Shown here: one piece after another, positions 43,780 through 53,902 of the stretch | How positions within the stretch are numbered: the stretch's first letter is position 1 | Layout: every line of letters starts with the position of its first letter | Source of the DNA: Hyphomicrobiales bacterium | Lineage (GTDB): Bacteria > Pseudomonadota > Alphaproteobacteria > Rhizobiales > Beijerinckiaceae | Length of the DNA stretch: 64,000 bases | Assembly (NCBI GenBank): GCA_027483895.1 | Contig: JAIXTP010000009.1 | Location: forward strand, 1-64,000 | Reading direction: 5' to 3' | Translations under genes and position numbers: made by a program | The notes under the pieces: generated by a model | Told to the model about the DNA's origin: nothing | Seen by the model: only the letters and a program-made list of their open reading frames with translations | Database searches by the model: none

Positions 43780-43836
43780 GTGACCGGTTTTGACCGGTTC
43801 ACGTCTCCGCGGAGGCTTACAACCGGAGAACGACGT
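43780..43836 (+). promoter_or_regulatory. Structured rpsB leader able to mask the ribosome binding site
   Basis: GTGACCGG (43780-43787) pairs with CCGGTTCAC (43794-43802, one bulged T). Alternatively CCGGTT (43794-43799) pairs with AACCGG (43821-43826), or TCTCCG (43804-43809) pairs with CGGAGA (43824-43829); both would cover the GGAG at 43825-43828. ACCGG occurs three times. This looks like a switch for S2 autoregulation; that role is inference. Confidence 0.5.
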
Positions 43837-43837
43837 C

Positions 43838-44845
43838 ATGGCTCTGCCCGATTTTTCCATGCGCCAGCTGCTTGAAGCCGGTGCGCATTTCGGCCACCAG
43901 GCTCACCGCTGGAACCCGAAGATGGCTCCCTTCATCTTCGGCACCCGCAACAACGTCCACATCATCGATCTCGCGCAGTCGGTGCCGATGCTGTACCGCG
44001 CCCTGCAGGCCGTGTCCGACACGGTGGCCGCGGGCGGCCGCGTGCTCTTCGTCGGCACGAAGCGTCAGGCGCAGGAAGAAATCGCCGCTGCGGCGAAGCG
44101 TTCGGCCCAGTACTACGTCAACGCCCGCTGGCTCGGCGGCATGCTGACGAACTGGAAGACGATCTCCGGCTCGATCCAGCGCCTTCGCAAGGTCGACGAG
44201 ATGCTCGCCTCGGGCGCCTCGGGCCTGACGAAGAAAGAGCGCCTGATGCTCGCCCGCGAGAAGGAAAAGCTCGATCGCGCGCTCGGCGGCATCAAGGACA
44301 TGGGCGGTACGCCCGACCTGATCTTCGTCATCGACACGAACAAGGAACAGCTCGCGATCAAGGAAGCCCAGCGTCTGGGCATCCCGGTGGCCGCGATCGT
44401 CGACACGAACTGCGATCCGGACGGCATCACCTATCCGGTCCCGGGCAATGACGACGCCGGCCGCGCGATCTCGCTCTATTGCGACCTCATCGCCCGCGCC
44501 GCGATCGACGGCATCTCCCGCGGTCAGGGCGCCATGGGCGTCGACGTCGGCGCCTCCGTGGCCCCGGTCGCCGAGGAGCTCCCGGTCGAAGTCGGCTCGC
44601 CGTCGGGCGAGGCCTTCGAGCGTCTGGCCGCTCCGCGCGGCGCTCCGGACGATCTCACCAAGCTCGCGGGCGTCGGTCCGCAGCTGGCGGGCAAGCTCAA
44701 CGACGCCGGCATCTTCCACTACTGGCAGGTCGCCGCGATGACCGGCGCCGACGTGGAGAAGCTCGACGCCGAGCTGAAGCTCAACGGCCGCATCGCCCGC
44801 GACGGCTGGGTCGCGCAGGCCCGCGGCCAGCTCGAAGCGGCCTGA
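43838..44845 (+). CDS. rpsB: 30S ribosomal protein S2 with C-terminal extension
   Basis: 335 residues. The S2 core ([67 protein letters not shown]) ends near residue 230. Residues 265-335 form an extra domain with a helix-hairpin-helix-like segment ([22 protein letters not shown]) and [18 protein letters not shown], typical of Hyphomicrobiales S2 and absent in E. coli (241 residues). S2 is needed for mRNA binding on the 30S platform. tsf follows. Confidence 0.96.
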   Translation: MALPDFSMRQLLEAGAHFGHQAHRWNPKMAPFIFGTRNNVHIIDLAQSVPMLYRALQAVSDTVAAGGRVLFVGTKRQAQEEIAAAAKRSAQYYVNARWLGGMLTNWKTISGSIQRLRKVDEMLASGASGLTKKERLMLAREKEKLDRALGGIKDMGGTPDLIFVIDTNKEQLAIKEAQRLGIPVAAIVDTNCDPDGITYPVPGNDDAGRAISLYCDLIARAAIDGISRGQGAMGVDVGASVAPVAEELPVEVGSPSGEAFERLAAPRGAPDDLTKLAGVGPQLAGKLNDAGIFHYWQVAAMTGADVEKLDAELKLNGRIARDGWVAQARGQLEAA

Positions 44846-44861
44846 TCCGTTCGACGCCGTT

Positions 44862-44923
44862 TCCGCCCCGCACGGGGCGGAGCACCGAAACGACTTGACG
44901 GCGGCGGCGGCAACACCGCCGCC
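44862..44923 (+). promoter_or_regulatory. Two hairpins in the rpsB-tsf spacer
   Basis: TCCGCCCC-GCAC-GGGGCGGA at 44862-44881 and GGCGGCGG/CCGCCGCC at 44900-44923 (8-nt loop). They fill the middle of the 111-nt spacer. No T run, so partial attenuation or RNA processing rather than full termination is likely. Confidence 0.5.
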
Positions 44924-44956
44924 GAACCGTATCCAGAACACGAGAGGACTATACCG

Positions 44957-45883
44957 ATGGCGAACATCACCGCCGCAACCGTGAAGGATCTTCGCGAGAA
45001 GACCGGCGCCGGCATGATGGACTGCAAGGCCGCGCTCGAAGCGTCGAACGGCGACGTCGAGGCCGCCGTCGACTGGCTCCGCAAGAAGGGTCTCGCGAAG
45101 GCCGCCAAGAAGTCCGGCCGCGTCGCCGCGGAAGGCCTGATCGGCCTCGCCGTTTCCGGCTCCAAGGGCGTCGTCGTCGAGGTGAATTCCGAGACCGACT
45201 TCGTCGCGCGCAACGACGCCTTCCAGGCGCTCGTCCGCAACGTCGCCGGCGTCGCTCTTTCGGGCGGCTCGAACGACGTCGAAGCGATCAAGTCGGCCGC
45301 CTATCCGGGCGGCGGCAAGGTCGAAGAGGCGATCGCCAACGCCATCGCCACGATCGGCGAGAACATGACGCTGCGCCGCGCGGCTTCGCTCTCGGTCTCG
45401 CAGGGCGTCATCGGCCAGTATCTGCACGGCGCCGTCGGCGACGGCCTCGGCAAGATCGGCGTGCTGGTCGCGCTCGAGTCGACCGGCAAGGCCGACGAGC
45501 TCGCGGCCCTCGGCCGGCAGATCGCGATGCATGTCGCGGCCGCCAACCCCGTCGCGCTCGACGCCGCGGGCGTCGATCCGGCGGTTCTCGAACGCGAGAA
45601 GAACGTGCTGGCCGAGAAGAACGCCGGCAAGCCCGCTCACGTGCTCGAGAAGATCGTCGAGAGCGGCATGAAGACCTACTACAAGGAAGTCTGCCTCATC
45701 GAGCAGGCCTTCATTCACGATCCTTCGAAGTCGGTCGCGCAGGCGGTCAAGGAGAGCGAGGGCCGCGTCGGCGCCCCGATCGTGCTCAAGGGCTTCGTCC
45801 GCTTCGCTCTCGGCGAGGGGATCGAGAAACAGGAATCCGACTTCGCGGCCGAAGTGGCGGCCGCGGCGGGCGGCGCCGCCTGA
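44957..45883 (+). CDS. tsf: Elongation factor Ts
   Basis: A 308-residue EF-Ts. It recycles EF-Tu by releasing GDP. Seen: the UBA-like N-terminal domain [21 protein letters not shown], the TDFV motif ([15 protein letters not shown] near residue 77) and the C-terminal coiled region. GAGAGGA precedes the ATG. It pairs with rpsB and ends in a perfect terminator. Confidence 0.97.
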   Translation: MANITAATVKDLREKTGAGMMDCKAALEASNGDVEAAVDWLRKKGLAKAAKKSGRVAAEGLIGLAVSGSKGVVVEVNSETDFVARNDAFQALVRNVAGVALSGGSNDVEAIKSAAYPGGGKVEEAIANAIATIGENMTLRRAASLSVSQGVIGQYLHGAVGDGLGKIGVLVALESTGKADELAALGRQIAMHVAAANPVALDAAGVDPAVLEREKNVLAEKNAGKPAHVLEKIVESGMKTYYKEVCLIEQAFIHDPSKSVAQAVKESEGRVGAPIVLKGFVRFALGEGIEKQESDFAAEVAAAAGGAA

Positions 45884-45896
45884 TCGGAATGCCAAG

Positions 45897-45924
45897 GGGC
45901 GGCACGAAGGTGCCGCCCTTTTTT
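45897..45924 (+). terminator. Terminator of rpsB-tsf
   Basis: GGGCGGCAC at 45897-45905, loop GAAG, GTGCCGCCC at 45910-45918, then six T. Perfect 9-bp stem. Confidence 0.92.
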
Positions 45925-46012
45925 CTTGTGTGGAGCACCGGGCCGCGTGCCCTTGTCTCCGCACCCCGCCTGCGGGACAACGCAGGCGGACCGACGTCGG
46001 CGAGGAGGAGAG

Positions 46013-46729
46013 ATGATGACCGGGTTCAAGCGCGTTCTCGTGAAGCTCTCCGGTGAAGCGCTGCTCGCTCCCGACGGTTATTGGCTCCATCCTCAGACGC
46101 TCTCGACGCTCGCGGCGGATCTCGCGACGGCTTCGGCCGCCGGCTACGAAATCGCGGTCGTCATCGGCGGCGGCAACATCATCCGCGGCGCCAAAGTCGG
46201 CGCGGCGGGCTGGATCGACCGCGCCACCGCCGACTCGATGGGCATGCTCGCGACCATCATGAATTCGATCGCCCTCGAAGGCGCGCTGGAAGCGGCGGGC
46301 GCCCATGCCCGCACGATGTCGGCGGTCGCGATGCCGACGATCTGCGAGACCTATGCCCGGCAGACGGCTCTTCACCACATCCGCAAGGGGCGCATCGTCG
46401 TGCTCGGCGGCGGAACCGGCAGCCCCTTCTTCACGACCGATACCGCGGCGGTGCTGCGTGCCGTCGAACTGAAGTGCGATGCCGTGCTCAAGGCGACGCA
46501 GGTGGACGGCATCTATTCGGCGGATCCCAAGAAGGATCCGAATGCCGTCCGCTACGACCGCATCACGCATGACGACGCGATCCGCGAGGATCTCAAGGTG
46601 ATGGATACCGCGGCCTTCGCGCTCGCCCGCGAGAACCGGCTTTCCATTCTCGTCGGCTCGGCTCATGCTCCGGGGGCGATCACCCGCATCCTGAAGGGCG
46701 AAGCTCCCGCCACCCTCGTCACCCCTTGA
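46013..46729 (+). CDS. pyrH: Uridylate kinase
   Basis: 238 residues starting MMTGFKRVLVKLSGEALL behind GGAGGAGAG. It phosphorylates UMP to UDP. Amino-acid-kinase motifs: KLSGEAL near residue 10, VVIGGGNIIRGAK near 49, DSMGMLATIMN near 74 and GTGSPFFTTDTAA near 135. Met at 46013 or 46016 could start. It opens the translation/envelope series; pyrH-frr order is standard. Confidence 0.97.
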   Translation: MMTGFKRVLVKLSGEALLAPDGYWLHPQTLSTLAADLATASAAGYEIAVVIGGGNIIRGAKVGAAGWIDRATADSMGMLATIMNSIALEGALEAAGAHARTMSAVAMPTICETYARQTALHHIRKGRIVVLGGGTGSPFFTTDTAAVLRAVELKCDAVLKATQVDGIYSADPKKDPNAVRYDRITHDDAIREDLKVMDTAAFALARENRLSILVGSAHAPGAITRILKGEAPATLVTP

Positions 46730-46796
46730 TGACGGGACGCCGGGGGCTTAAGCCCTCGGATCGACACGAGTTCAACGTTATCGGATTGATCCCACG

Positions 46797-47357
46797 ATGA
46801 GTGCGACCTTCGACCTTGCCGACATCAAGCGCCGCATGCAGGGCGCCATCCAGTCCTTCCGCCATGATCTCGGCAGCCTGCGCACCGGCCGCGCCTCCGC
46901 GAACATCCTCGATCCGATCCAGGTGGACGCCTACGGCTCGCTGATGCCGTTGAACCAGGTCGCGACCGTCACCGTTCCCGAACCGCGGATGATCTCGGTG
47001 CAGGTCTGGGACCGTTCGATGGTCGCCGCCGTCGAAAAGGCGATCCGCGAATCCGATCTCGGCTTCAATCCGAGCACCGAAGGCCAGACGATGCGCATCC
47101 GCATCCCGGAGCTCAACGAGCAGCGCCGCAAGGAGATGGTGAAGGTCGCGCACAAATATGCCGAAGAGGCCCGCGTGGCGGTCCGCCATGTCCGTCGCGA
47201 CGGTCTCGATCTTCTCAAGAAGCTCGAGAAGGACGGTCATGTGAGCAAGGACGACCTCGAGCGCCAGTCCGAGCAGGTCCAGAAGGCGACCGACCAGTCC
47301 GTTTCCGAGATCGATCAGGCGCTGGCCGCCAAGGAAAAGGAAATCATGCAGGTCTGA
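46797..47357 (+). CDS. frr: Ribosome recycling factor
   Basis: A 186-residue RRF. Its tRNA-like helical bundle includes [21 protein letters not shown] and the [24 protein letters not shown]-terminus; VQVWDRSM and the [30 protein letters not shown] core are typical. With EF-G it splits post-termination ribosomes. It stands 67 nt after pyrH and 21 nt before uppS. Confidence 0.98.
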   Translation: MSATFDLADIKRRMQGAIQSFRHDLGSLRTGRASANILDPIQVDAYGSLMPLNQVATVTVPEPRMISVQVWDRSMVAAVEKAIRESDLGFNPSTEGQTMRIRIPELNEQRRKEMVKVAHKYAEEARVAVRHVRRDGLDLLKKLEKDGHVSKDDLERQSEQVQKATDQSVSEIDQALAAKEKEIMQV

Positions 47358-47378
47358 CCTGCAGGCGAGGAGGCCGGA

Positions 47379-48137
47379 TTGGACGCAGCGAACGATACGG
47401 CTTCCTCCTGCCCCGACCGGGGCGTGCCGGCCCATGTCGCCGTCATCATGGACGGCAACGGGCGGTGGGCCGAGTCGCGCGGACTGCCGCGCGTCGAGGG
47501 CCACCGACGGGGCCTCGAAGCGCTGCGGCGGACCGTTCGTGCGGCCGAGGATCTCGGGATCCGGGCGCTCACCGTCTACAGCTTCTCGTCCGAAAACTGG
47601 CGTCGCCCGGCAGCCGAGGTCACCGCTCTGCTGATGCTGCTGCGCCGCTTCATCCGCGGCGACACGGTCGAGCTCCACGCCCGGAACGTCCGGATCCGCG
47701 TGATCGGAGACCGGGCCGGACTTCCCGAAGACATCATCGCCTTGTTCGAAGAATCCGAATCCCTGACCCGGAACAACAGCGGTCTCGTGTTCCAGGTCGC
47801 CTTCAATTACGGCTCGCGCGACGAGATCGTGCGCGCCGTCCGGCGGACCGTTCAGGACGTCGCCGAGGGGCGCCTCGCGCTCGACGCGATCGACGAGACG
47901 GCGCTCTCCGAGCGACTCGACACCGCCGGCATTCCCGATCCCGATCTCGTGATCCGCACGTCGGGCGAGATGCGGCTTTCGAATTTCCTGCTCTGGCAGG
48001 CCGCTTACGCGGAGTTCGTCTTCACGCCGGTTCTCTGGCCCGATTTCGACCGCAGGCATCTCGAAGAAGCCGTCGCCGCCTATCGCGGCCGCGACCGCCG
48101 TTACGGCGGCCTTTCCGCGGCCGGAGGGCAGAATTGA
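47379..48137 (+). CDS. uppS: Isoprenyl transferase (undecaprenyl diphosphate synthase)
   Basis: 252 residues starting at TTG 47379 behind GCGAGGAGG. It adds isopentenyl units in cis to farnesyl-PP, giving the C55 lipid carrier. Signature [20 protein letters not shown] (Asp25 binds Mg2+), [22 protein letters not shown] and [26 protein letters not shown]. No other start fits; the TTG follows a near-perfect Shine-Dalgarno. The stop overlaps the cdsA ATG by one base. Confidence 0.96.
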   Translation: MDAANDTASSCPDRGVPAHVAVIMDGNGRWAESRGLPRVEGHRRGLEALRRTVRAAEDLGIRALTVYSFSSENWRRPAAEVTALLMLLRRFIRGDTVELHARNVRIRVIGDRAGLPEDIIALFEESESLTRNNSGLVFQVAFNYGSRDEIVRAVRRTVQDVAEGRLALDAIDETALSERLDTAGIPDPDLVIRTSGEMRLSNFLLWQAAYAEFVFTPVLWPDFDRRHLEEAVAAYRGRDRRYGGLSAAGGQN

Positions 48138-48985
48138 TGGCGTCTTCCGCCGTGCCGCGCGGGTCCTCCGACCTTCTTCCCCGCCTTCTGTCCGGAATCG
48201 TGATGGCCGGGCTCGCGCTCGGCACGGCGGTCGCGGGCGGCTGGCTGTTCGCGCTGTTCTGGACCGTAACGGCGATCATAGCGGCGCGCGAATGGCTGAT
48301 CCTGATCGGTTTCGACGGCGGTCGCCTCAGGGCCGTCTGGCTGGTCATGGCCGTCTGCATCGCGGCGGGCGGCATGCTGTCCGAAACCGCGCAGGCGTTG
48401 ACCGTGACGGCTCTCCTGCCGGCCGTGCTCGGCGGCGCGGTCGCGGCGCTTTCCGTCCGGATCGTCACGACGCGGTTCTGGGCTCTCGCGGGCGGCGTCT
48501 ATACGGGCCTCATCGCGGTGGTGCCCATCGGCCTGCGCGCGGGCCCCGAGCACGGGCTCACGGCGATCTTCTGGCTCTTCGCCGTCGTCTGGTGCAGCGA
48601 CACGGCGGCCTATTTCGTCGGGCGGAAGCTCGGCGGACCCAAGCTCTGGCCCCGCGTGTCGCCGAAAAAGACGTGGTCGGGCTTTCTCGGCGGCCTCGTC
48701 GGGGGCGTCGGTGCCGCCGTCGTCACCGTCTCGCTCACGGAAGCGGCGGATGCGGTCTGGCTTCCGACCGGCCTCCTCGTTACGCTCTCCGTCCTCGGCT
48801 CTCTGGTCTCCGTCGCGGGCGACCTTTTCGAGTCCTTCATGAAAAGGCATTTCGGCGTGAAGGACTCCAGCCACCTCATCCCCGGCCACGGCGGCGTTCT
48901 CGACCGCCTCGACTCCTTCGTGGCCGTCTGCGCGCTGCTTCTGATCGTCGCGGCCGCGGGACTTCTGGGCGGAGCGCCCCGTTGA
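48137..48985 (+). CDS. cdsA: Phosphatidate cytidylyltransferase
   Basis: A 282-residue inner-membrane enzyme with about eight hydrophobic segments. It makes CDP-diacylglycerol from phosphatidate and CTP. The family signature is present near the end (SFMKRHFGVKDSSHLIPG, then GGVLDRLDS), and SPKKTWSG precedes it. The ATG shares a base with the uppS stop; the cdsA stop overlaps the dxr TTG start (TTGA). Confidence 0.96.
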   Translation: MASSAVPRGSSDLLPRLLSGIVMAGLALGTAVAGGWLFALFWTVTAIIAAREWLILIGFDGGRLRAVWLVMAVCIAAGGMLSETAQALTVTALLPAVLGGAVAALSVRIVTTRFWALAGGVYTGLIAVVPIGLRAGPEHGLTAIFWLFAVVWCSDTAAYFVGRKLGGPKLWPRVSPKKTWSGFLGGLVGGVGAAVVTVSLTEAADAVWLPTGLLVTLSVLGSLVSVAGDLFESFMKRHFGVKDSSHLIPGHGGVLDRLDSFVAVCALLLIVAAAGLLGGAPR

Positions 48986-50145
48986 AGTCGCTCGTCATCC
49001 TCGGCGTCACCGGGTCGATCGGGACCTCGACGCTCGACATCGTCCGGCGCCATCCGGATCGCTACCGGGTCGTCGCCATGGCAGCGGGCCGTGACGTCGA
49101 GGGACTCGCGGCGCTCGCGCGGGAATTCCGCCCGGCTTTCGCGGCCGTAGGCGACCCTTCCGCTGCGTCCGATCTCGCCGAACGCCTTTCCGGCACCGGG
49201 ATCGTGAGCGGAGCCGGGGAGGGGGCCGTCGTCGATGCGGCGCTGCACCCGGCCGATCTCGTCATCGGGGCCATCGTCGGCACGGCCGGGGTCCGGCCGA
49301 CATACGCCGCGGTCGCGGCGGGACGCCGCGTGGCGCTCGCCAACAAGGAATGTCTCGTCTGCGCGGGCGAGGCCTTCATGTCGGCTGCGGCCCGCGCGGG
49401 CACCGAGGTTCTGCCGCTCGACAGCGAGCACAACGCCATCCATCAGGCGCTCGGCCGTCACACGGCCGCCGAGATCGAGCGGATGACGCTGACCGCCTCG
49501 GGCGGTCCCTTCCGAAGCTGGTCCGCCGAGCGCATCGCCGCCGCGACTCGTGCGGAGGCCTTGGCCCATCCCAATTGGGCCATGGGCGCGAAGGTCACGA
49601 TCGATTCCGCGTCCCTGATGAACAAGGGGCTCGAATTGATCGAGGCGCGCCATCTGTTCGACGTGCCCGCCGATCGGCTGGACGTACTGGTGCATCCCCA
49701 GAGCATCGTCCACGGCCTCGTGTCTTTCGCCGACGGCTCCGTGACGGCAGGGCTCGCCGTTCCGGACATGCGGGTTCCCATCGCGCATTGCCTCGCTCAT
49801 CCGGAGCGCATCGTTTCGGGCGCCCGGTCGCTCGATCTGGCGGCCGTCGCGCGGCTCGAATTCGAAGAGCCCGACCTCGTCCGTTTCCCGGCGCTGCGCC
49901 TCGCGCGCGAGGCGTTGGCCGCGGGCGGAATGATGCCCGCCGTGCTCAACGCCGCGAACGAGATCGCGGTGGCCGATTTTCTCGCCGGTCGCTGCAGCTT
50001 CGGCGAGATCCCCGTCGCGGTGGAGCGGGTGCTGGAAAAGTTCTCGCACCGGACCGATCCCGGCGAGGACGTCGAGGCCCGTCTGGCGCTGGACGGCGAG
50101 GTCCGGCGGGTCGCGAACGAAATGCGTGCTCCCGCCTTCTCGTGA
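48982..50145 (+). CDS. dxr: 1-Deoxy-D-xylulose 5-phosphate reductoisomerase
   Basis: 387 residues from TTG 48982. It converts DXP to MEP with NADPH, the committed step of the non-mevalonate route. NADPH motif GVTGSIGTSTLDI at residues 7-19, ANKECLVCAGE near 115, DSEHNAIHQAL near 147 and the catalytic-loop region ASGGPFR. TTG overlaps the cdsA stop by 4 nt; this is the only start giving the complete Rossmann motif. Confidence 0.96.
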   Translation: MKSLVILGVTGSIGTSTLDIVRRHPDRYRVVAMAAGRDVEGLAALAREFRPAFAAVGDPSAASDLAERLSGTGIVSGAGEGAVVDAALHPADLVIGAIVGTAGVRPTYAAVAAGRRVALANKECLVCAGEAFMSAAARAGTEVLPLDSEHNAIHQALGRHTAAEIERMTLTASGGPFRSWSAERIAAATRAEALAHPNWAMGAKVTIDSASLMNKGLELIEARHLFDVPADRLDVLVHPQSIVHGLVSFADGSVTAGLAVPDMRVPIAHCLAHPERIVSGARSLDLAAVARLEFEEPDLVRFPALRLAREALAAGGMMPAVLNAANEIAVADFLAGRCSFGEIPVAVERVLEKFSHRTDPGEDVEARLALDGEVRRVANEMRAPAFS

Positions 50146-50227
50146 TTGGACAGCGCGGCGGCGCATTCCCATATAGACCGTGGCGGGCGATGGGGCCCGG
50201 TTCCGAAGACGAGGTACGTGCCTTTCG

Positions 50228-51367
50228 ATGTCCGCTTTCGCGCTGCCTCTCGGCATTCTCGAATATGTGCTTCCGTTTCTCGCGGTGATCCTCGTCATCG
50301 TCTTCGTGCACGAATACGGGCACTACAAAGTGGCGCGTCTGTGCGGGGTCGAGGTCGAGACGTTTTCGATCGGCTTCGGTCGCGAACTCTGGCACCGCTA
50401 TGATCGCCACGGAACGCGCTGGCGCATCGCCGCGATCCCGCTCGGCGGCTTCGTGAAGTTCTTCGGCGATGCCGACGCGGCGAGCGCTTCGGACCATGAG
50501 GCCTACGAAAGGCTCTCGCCCGAACGGCGCAAGAAGACGCTCCAGGGCGCGGCCTTGAAGCACCGTGCCGCCATCGTCGCGGCGGGGCCCGCCGCCAATT
50601 TTCTGCTGGCCTTTCTGCTCTTCTCCGGCGACGCCTATCTGAACGGCACGCGCGCCATAGGCACGATCGCCGGCGACATCCTCGCCGGCAGCGCCGCCGA
50701 ACAGGCGGGGCTTCGCACGGGCGACCGCATCGTCGCCATCGAGGGACAAGAGATCGCGCGTTTCGACGAACTGCGGAAGGTGGTGTCCGCCAAGCCGGGC
50801 GAGCCCCTCTCCGTCTCCGTCGAGCGCGACGGACGGGTGATGGCCTTCACCGTCACGCCGCAGGCGAAGCAGGCTCCGGGATACTTTTCCGCACGGCAGG
50901 TCGGGATCATCGGCGTTCGCCCCGCTCCGAGCGAGGCGAATGTCGTGAAGACCGAATACGACTTTCCCGAAGCCGTGGTGTTCGGCGTCGCGCATACCGG
51001 GCGCCTGATCCGCGACAATCTGGCCGGGTTCGCGATGATGATCGTGGGCGCGGGTTCGCTGGACGATCTCGCCGGTCCGCTGACCATCGCGCAGCTCTCG
51101 GGCGATTCCTTGCGCGAAGGCATCGGAACCTTCCTGCGCTTCGTGGCCGTGATCTCGGTCGCGATCGGCTTCGTGAACCTTCTCCCCGTGCCGATTCTCG
51201 ACGGCGGACATCTGATGTTCTACGCGGTGGAGGCGGTGCGCGGAAAACCTCTCGGGGAAAGAGCCCAAGAACTGAGCTTCCGTTTGGGCTTCGCCGTGAT
51301 CATCGGCTTGATGGCGCTGGGGATCGTAAGCGATATTCCGAAAGTACTCGGTTTAACCGGTCGTTAA
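50228..51367 (+). CDS. rseP: Site-2 protease RseP (M50 metallopeptidase)
   Basis: A 379-residue inner-membrane protease. Zinc site H28-E-Y-G-H32 lies in the first membrane helix; a PDZ domain covers about 130-210 (AGLRTGDRIVAIEGQEI); LLPVPILDGGHLMFYAVEAV with the third zinc ligand Asp is near 325. It cleaves membrane-bound anti-sigma factors and signal-peptide remnants. E. coli RseP has two PDZ domains; only one is clear here. ATG 50228 was chosen before the first membrane segment. Confidence 0.95.
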   Translation: MSAFALPLGILEYVLPFLAVILVIVFVHEYGHYKVARLCGVEVETFSIGFGRELWHRYDRHGTRWRIAAIPLGGFVKFFGDADAASASDHEAYERLSPERRKKTLQGAALKHRAAIVAAGPAANFLLAFLLFSGDAYLNGTRAIGTIAGDILAGSAAEQAGLRTGDRIVAIEGQEIARFDELRKVVSAKPGEPLSVSVERDGRVMAFTVTPQAKQAPGYFSARQVGIIGVRPAPSEANVVKTEYDFPEAVVFGVAHTGRLIRDNLAGFAMMIVGAGSLDDLAGPLTIAQLSGDSLREGIGTFLRFVAVISVAIGFVNLLPVPILDGGHLMFYAVEAVRGKPLGERAQELSFRLGFAVIIGLMALGIVSDIPKVLGLTGR

Positions 51368-51515
51368 GTGTCAATCCGGCCACGGACGGATGTTTATTGC
51401 ACCGGATGGAGTGCGGACGGTTTGCACCTTCGCTAAAACTCGCTAGAAGCTGATCCGAATGAGAGTGCTGCGTCCCTGCGGGGCATTCCGATTTTGAAAG
51501 AGACAGGGTCATACG

Positions 51516-53855
51516 ATGACGCGCGAAAATTTCGACAAGCGTAGCTTCCGCCGGAACGTTTCGGTTCTGGTCGGTCTTGCGGCGCTGCTGGCGAGCTCCG
51601 CCTCCGTGCTGGCCCAGTCCGTGACCGTGCAGGGGAACCGCCGCGTCGAATCGGAGACGATCCGGTCCTACGTCACCGGCCAGTCTCCCGAGGAAGCGAA
51701 GCGCGACCTTCTGAACACCGGGCTTTTCTCCAGCGTCGACGTGGCGCGTCGCGGCAACGCGATCGTCGTCACCGTCCGCGAGAACGAGGTGATCAACCGC
51801 GTCGTCTTCGAGGGCAACAAGAAGCTGAAGAGCGACGTGCTCGAACCCGAGCTCCGGTCCAAGGCCCGCGGTCCCTTCAGCAAGGCGCAGATGGATGCCG
51901 ACGTCGCGCTGATCAAGGAAATCTACCTGCGCTCCGGCCGCGGCAACGCGCAAGTGACGGCCCGCACCGTTCAGCTCGAGAACGGCCGCGTGGACGTCGT
52001 CTTCACCGTGGTGGAAGGCGACAAGACCGGCGTGAAGGCCATCGAATTCGTCGGCAACAAGGCCTTCTCGGCCGGTCGTCTGCGTGACCAGATGACGACC
52101 ACGGAGAGCAACTTCCTCTCCTGGCTGAAGACCTCCGACGTGTATGATCCGGACCGCATCGCGTCCGACCTCGAACTCGTCCGCCGTTACTACCTGAAGA
52201 ACGGCTATGCCGATTTCCGCGTGCTTTCGAGCGACGTGCGCTTCGACGACGCCAAGCAGGGCTACGTGGTCAAGGTCACGGTCGAGGAAGGTGCGCAGTA
52301 CCGGGTCGGCTCGGTCGACGTCGACTCGCGCATCCCGGACATCGACGCGGCGCGCCTGCGTTCGCTGGCGAAAACCTCTCCGGGCGACGTCTACAGCGCC
52401 GACGCGGTGGAGAAGTCGCTCGTCGCCATGACGACGGAAGCCGCGAGCCGCGGCTACGCCTTCGCTCAGGTCCGCCCGAGCGGTCGTCGCGATGCGGCCT
52501 CCGGCACGATCTCCCTCACTTACGTGGTCGAGGAAGGCCCGCGCGTCTATGTCGAGCGGATCAACGTCCGCGGCAATTCGCGGACCCGCGACTACGTGAT
52601 CCGTCGCGAGTTCGATCTCGGCGAAGGCGACGCCTACAACAAGGTGATGGTCGACCGCGCCGAGCGTCGCCTCAACAATCTCGGGTTCTTCAAGACCGTC
52701 CGCATCACCAACGAGCCCGGTTCGACGCCGGACCGCGTGATCGTGAACGTGGACGTCGAGGATCAGCCCACCGGCCAGTTCTCGATCGCCGGCGGTTTTT
52801 CGACCGCGGAAGGCTTCATCGGTGAAGTGGCGGTCGCCGAGCGCAACCTGCTCGGCCGTGGCCAATACGCCCGGATCGGCGGCACCTACGGCCAGTACAG
52901 CCAGGGCGTCGATTTCTCGTTCACCGAGCCGTATTTCATGGATCGCCGCATCGCGGCGGGCATCGATCTGTATTCGAAGCTGAACGACAATACGCGGTAT
53001 GCCCGCTACGAACTCCGCAACACCGGCGGAACGCTGCGGGCGGGCTTCACGCTTACCGAAGAGATCTCGACGCAGATCCGCTATTCGCTGTTCCAGCAGG
53101 AAATCAAGATCCCGAACACGTCGTCGCGTCCCTACAACAACTGCACCGGTTCCAACTATCCGGACTGCTACAACGACGGCGAAGCCTCGCTGGCGATCAA
53201 GGACGCGGCCGGCACGGCCGTGACGTCGATGATCGGCTATACGCTCGGCTACAGCACCCTCGACAACATCCGCAATCCGCGCAGCGGTTTCTCCGCCGAA
53301 TTCCGTCAGGACGTTGCGGGTCTGGGCGGCGACGCGAAATATGTGCGCTCGACCGCCGAAGCCCGCTACTACCACGAGCTGACCGACGACTTCGTCGGCA
53401 TGGTCAAGGGTCAGGGCGGTTACATCTTCGGAAACGATCTGCGGATCATCGACAACTTCTTCATGGGCCCGAACCTCGTTCGTGGCTTCGCTCCCTCGGG
53501 CATCGGTCCGCGCGACATCAGCTTCGATCCGAAGAACAATGCGCTCGGCGGCACCACCTATTTCGGCGGCACCACGGAAGTTCAGTTCCCGATCTTCGGC
53601 CTGCCGCGCGATCTCGGCATGAAGGGCGCGGTCTTCGCCGATGCGGGCAGCGTGTTCGGTTACGAGAGCAAGAAGTCGTTCTCGACCGGTTCGATCGATC
53701 TTCGCGACGAGCACCTGATCCGCTCCTCCGTCGGCGCCAGCCTGATCTGGACGTCGCCGCTCGGCCCGATCCGCTTCGACTTCGCCAAGCCCTTGTCGAA
53801 GGACACCTACGACCGGACCCAGTTCTTCCGGTTCTCGGGCGGCACCACCTTCTGA
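51516..53855 (+). CDS. bamA: Outer membrane protein assembly factor BamA
   Basis: A 779-residue Omp85 protein. Signal peptide at residues 1-34 ([18 protein letters not shown]). Five POTRA repeats cover about 35-435, followed by a 16-strand beta-barrel. The lid-lock VRGF motif appears as [14 protein letters not shown] near 660, and the chain ends in an aromatic residue (RFSGGTTF). It inserts beta-barrel proteins into the outer membrane. The 148-nt spacer from rseP may hold its own promoter. Confidence 0.96.
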   Translation: MTRENFDKRSFRRNVSVLVGLAALLASSASVLAQSVTVQGNRRVESETIRSYVTGQSPEEAKRDLLNTGLFSSVDVARRGNAIVVTVRENEVINRVVFEGNKKLKSDVLEPELRSKARGPFSKAQMDADVALIKEIYLRSGRGNAQVTARTVQLENGRVDVVFTVVEGDKTGVKAIEFVGNKAFSAGRLRDQMTTTESNFLSWLKTSDVYDPDRIASDLELVRRYYLKNGYADFRVLSSDVRFDDAKQGYVVKVTVEEGAQYRVGSVDVDSRIPDIDAARLRSLAKTSPGDVYSADAVEKSLVAMTTEAASRGYAFAQVRPSGRRDAASGTISLTYVVEEGPRVYVERINVRGNSRTRDYVIRREFDLGEGDAYNKVMVDRAERRLNNLGFFKTVRITNEPGSTPDRVIVNVDVEDQPTGQFSIAGGFSTAEGFIGEVAVAERNLLGRGQYARIGGTYGQYSQGVDFSFTEPYFMDRRIAAGIDLYSKLNDNTRYARYELRNTGGTLRAGFTLTEEISTQIRYSLFQQEIKIPNTSSRPYNNCTGSNYPDCYNDGEASLAIKDAAGTAVTSMIGYTLGYSTLDNIRNPRSGFSAEFRQDVAGLGGDAKYVRSTAEARYYHELTDDFVGMVKGQGGYIFGNDLRIIDNFFMGPNLVRGFAPSGIGPRDISFDPKNNALGGTTYFGGTTEVQFPIFGLPRDLGMKGAVFADAGSVFGYESKKSFSTGSIDLRDEHLIRSSVGASLIWTSPLGPIRFDFAKPLSKDTYDRTQFFRFSGGTTF

Positions 53856-53862
53856 TCCGGCC

Positions 53863-53894
53863 CGGCCCGCTTCGGCGGGCCGTTCCATTTTTGC
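53863..53894 (+). terminator. Hairpin after bamA
   Basis: CGGCCCGC-TTCG-GCGGGCCG at 53863-53882 (8 bp, UUCG tetraloop). A T run starts 7 nt later, just before lpxD. It is a stable fold that could attenuate expression of lpxD or protect the bamA mRNA end. Confidence 0.45.
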
Positions 53895-53902
53895 GGGTCA
53901 TC

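Noticed and set aside
51300-53888. 862-codon minus-strand open frame opposite bamA
   Set aside because: Antisense shadow; bamA has signal peptide, POTRA and barrel on the plus strand.
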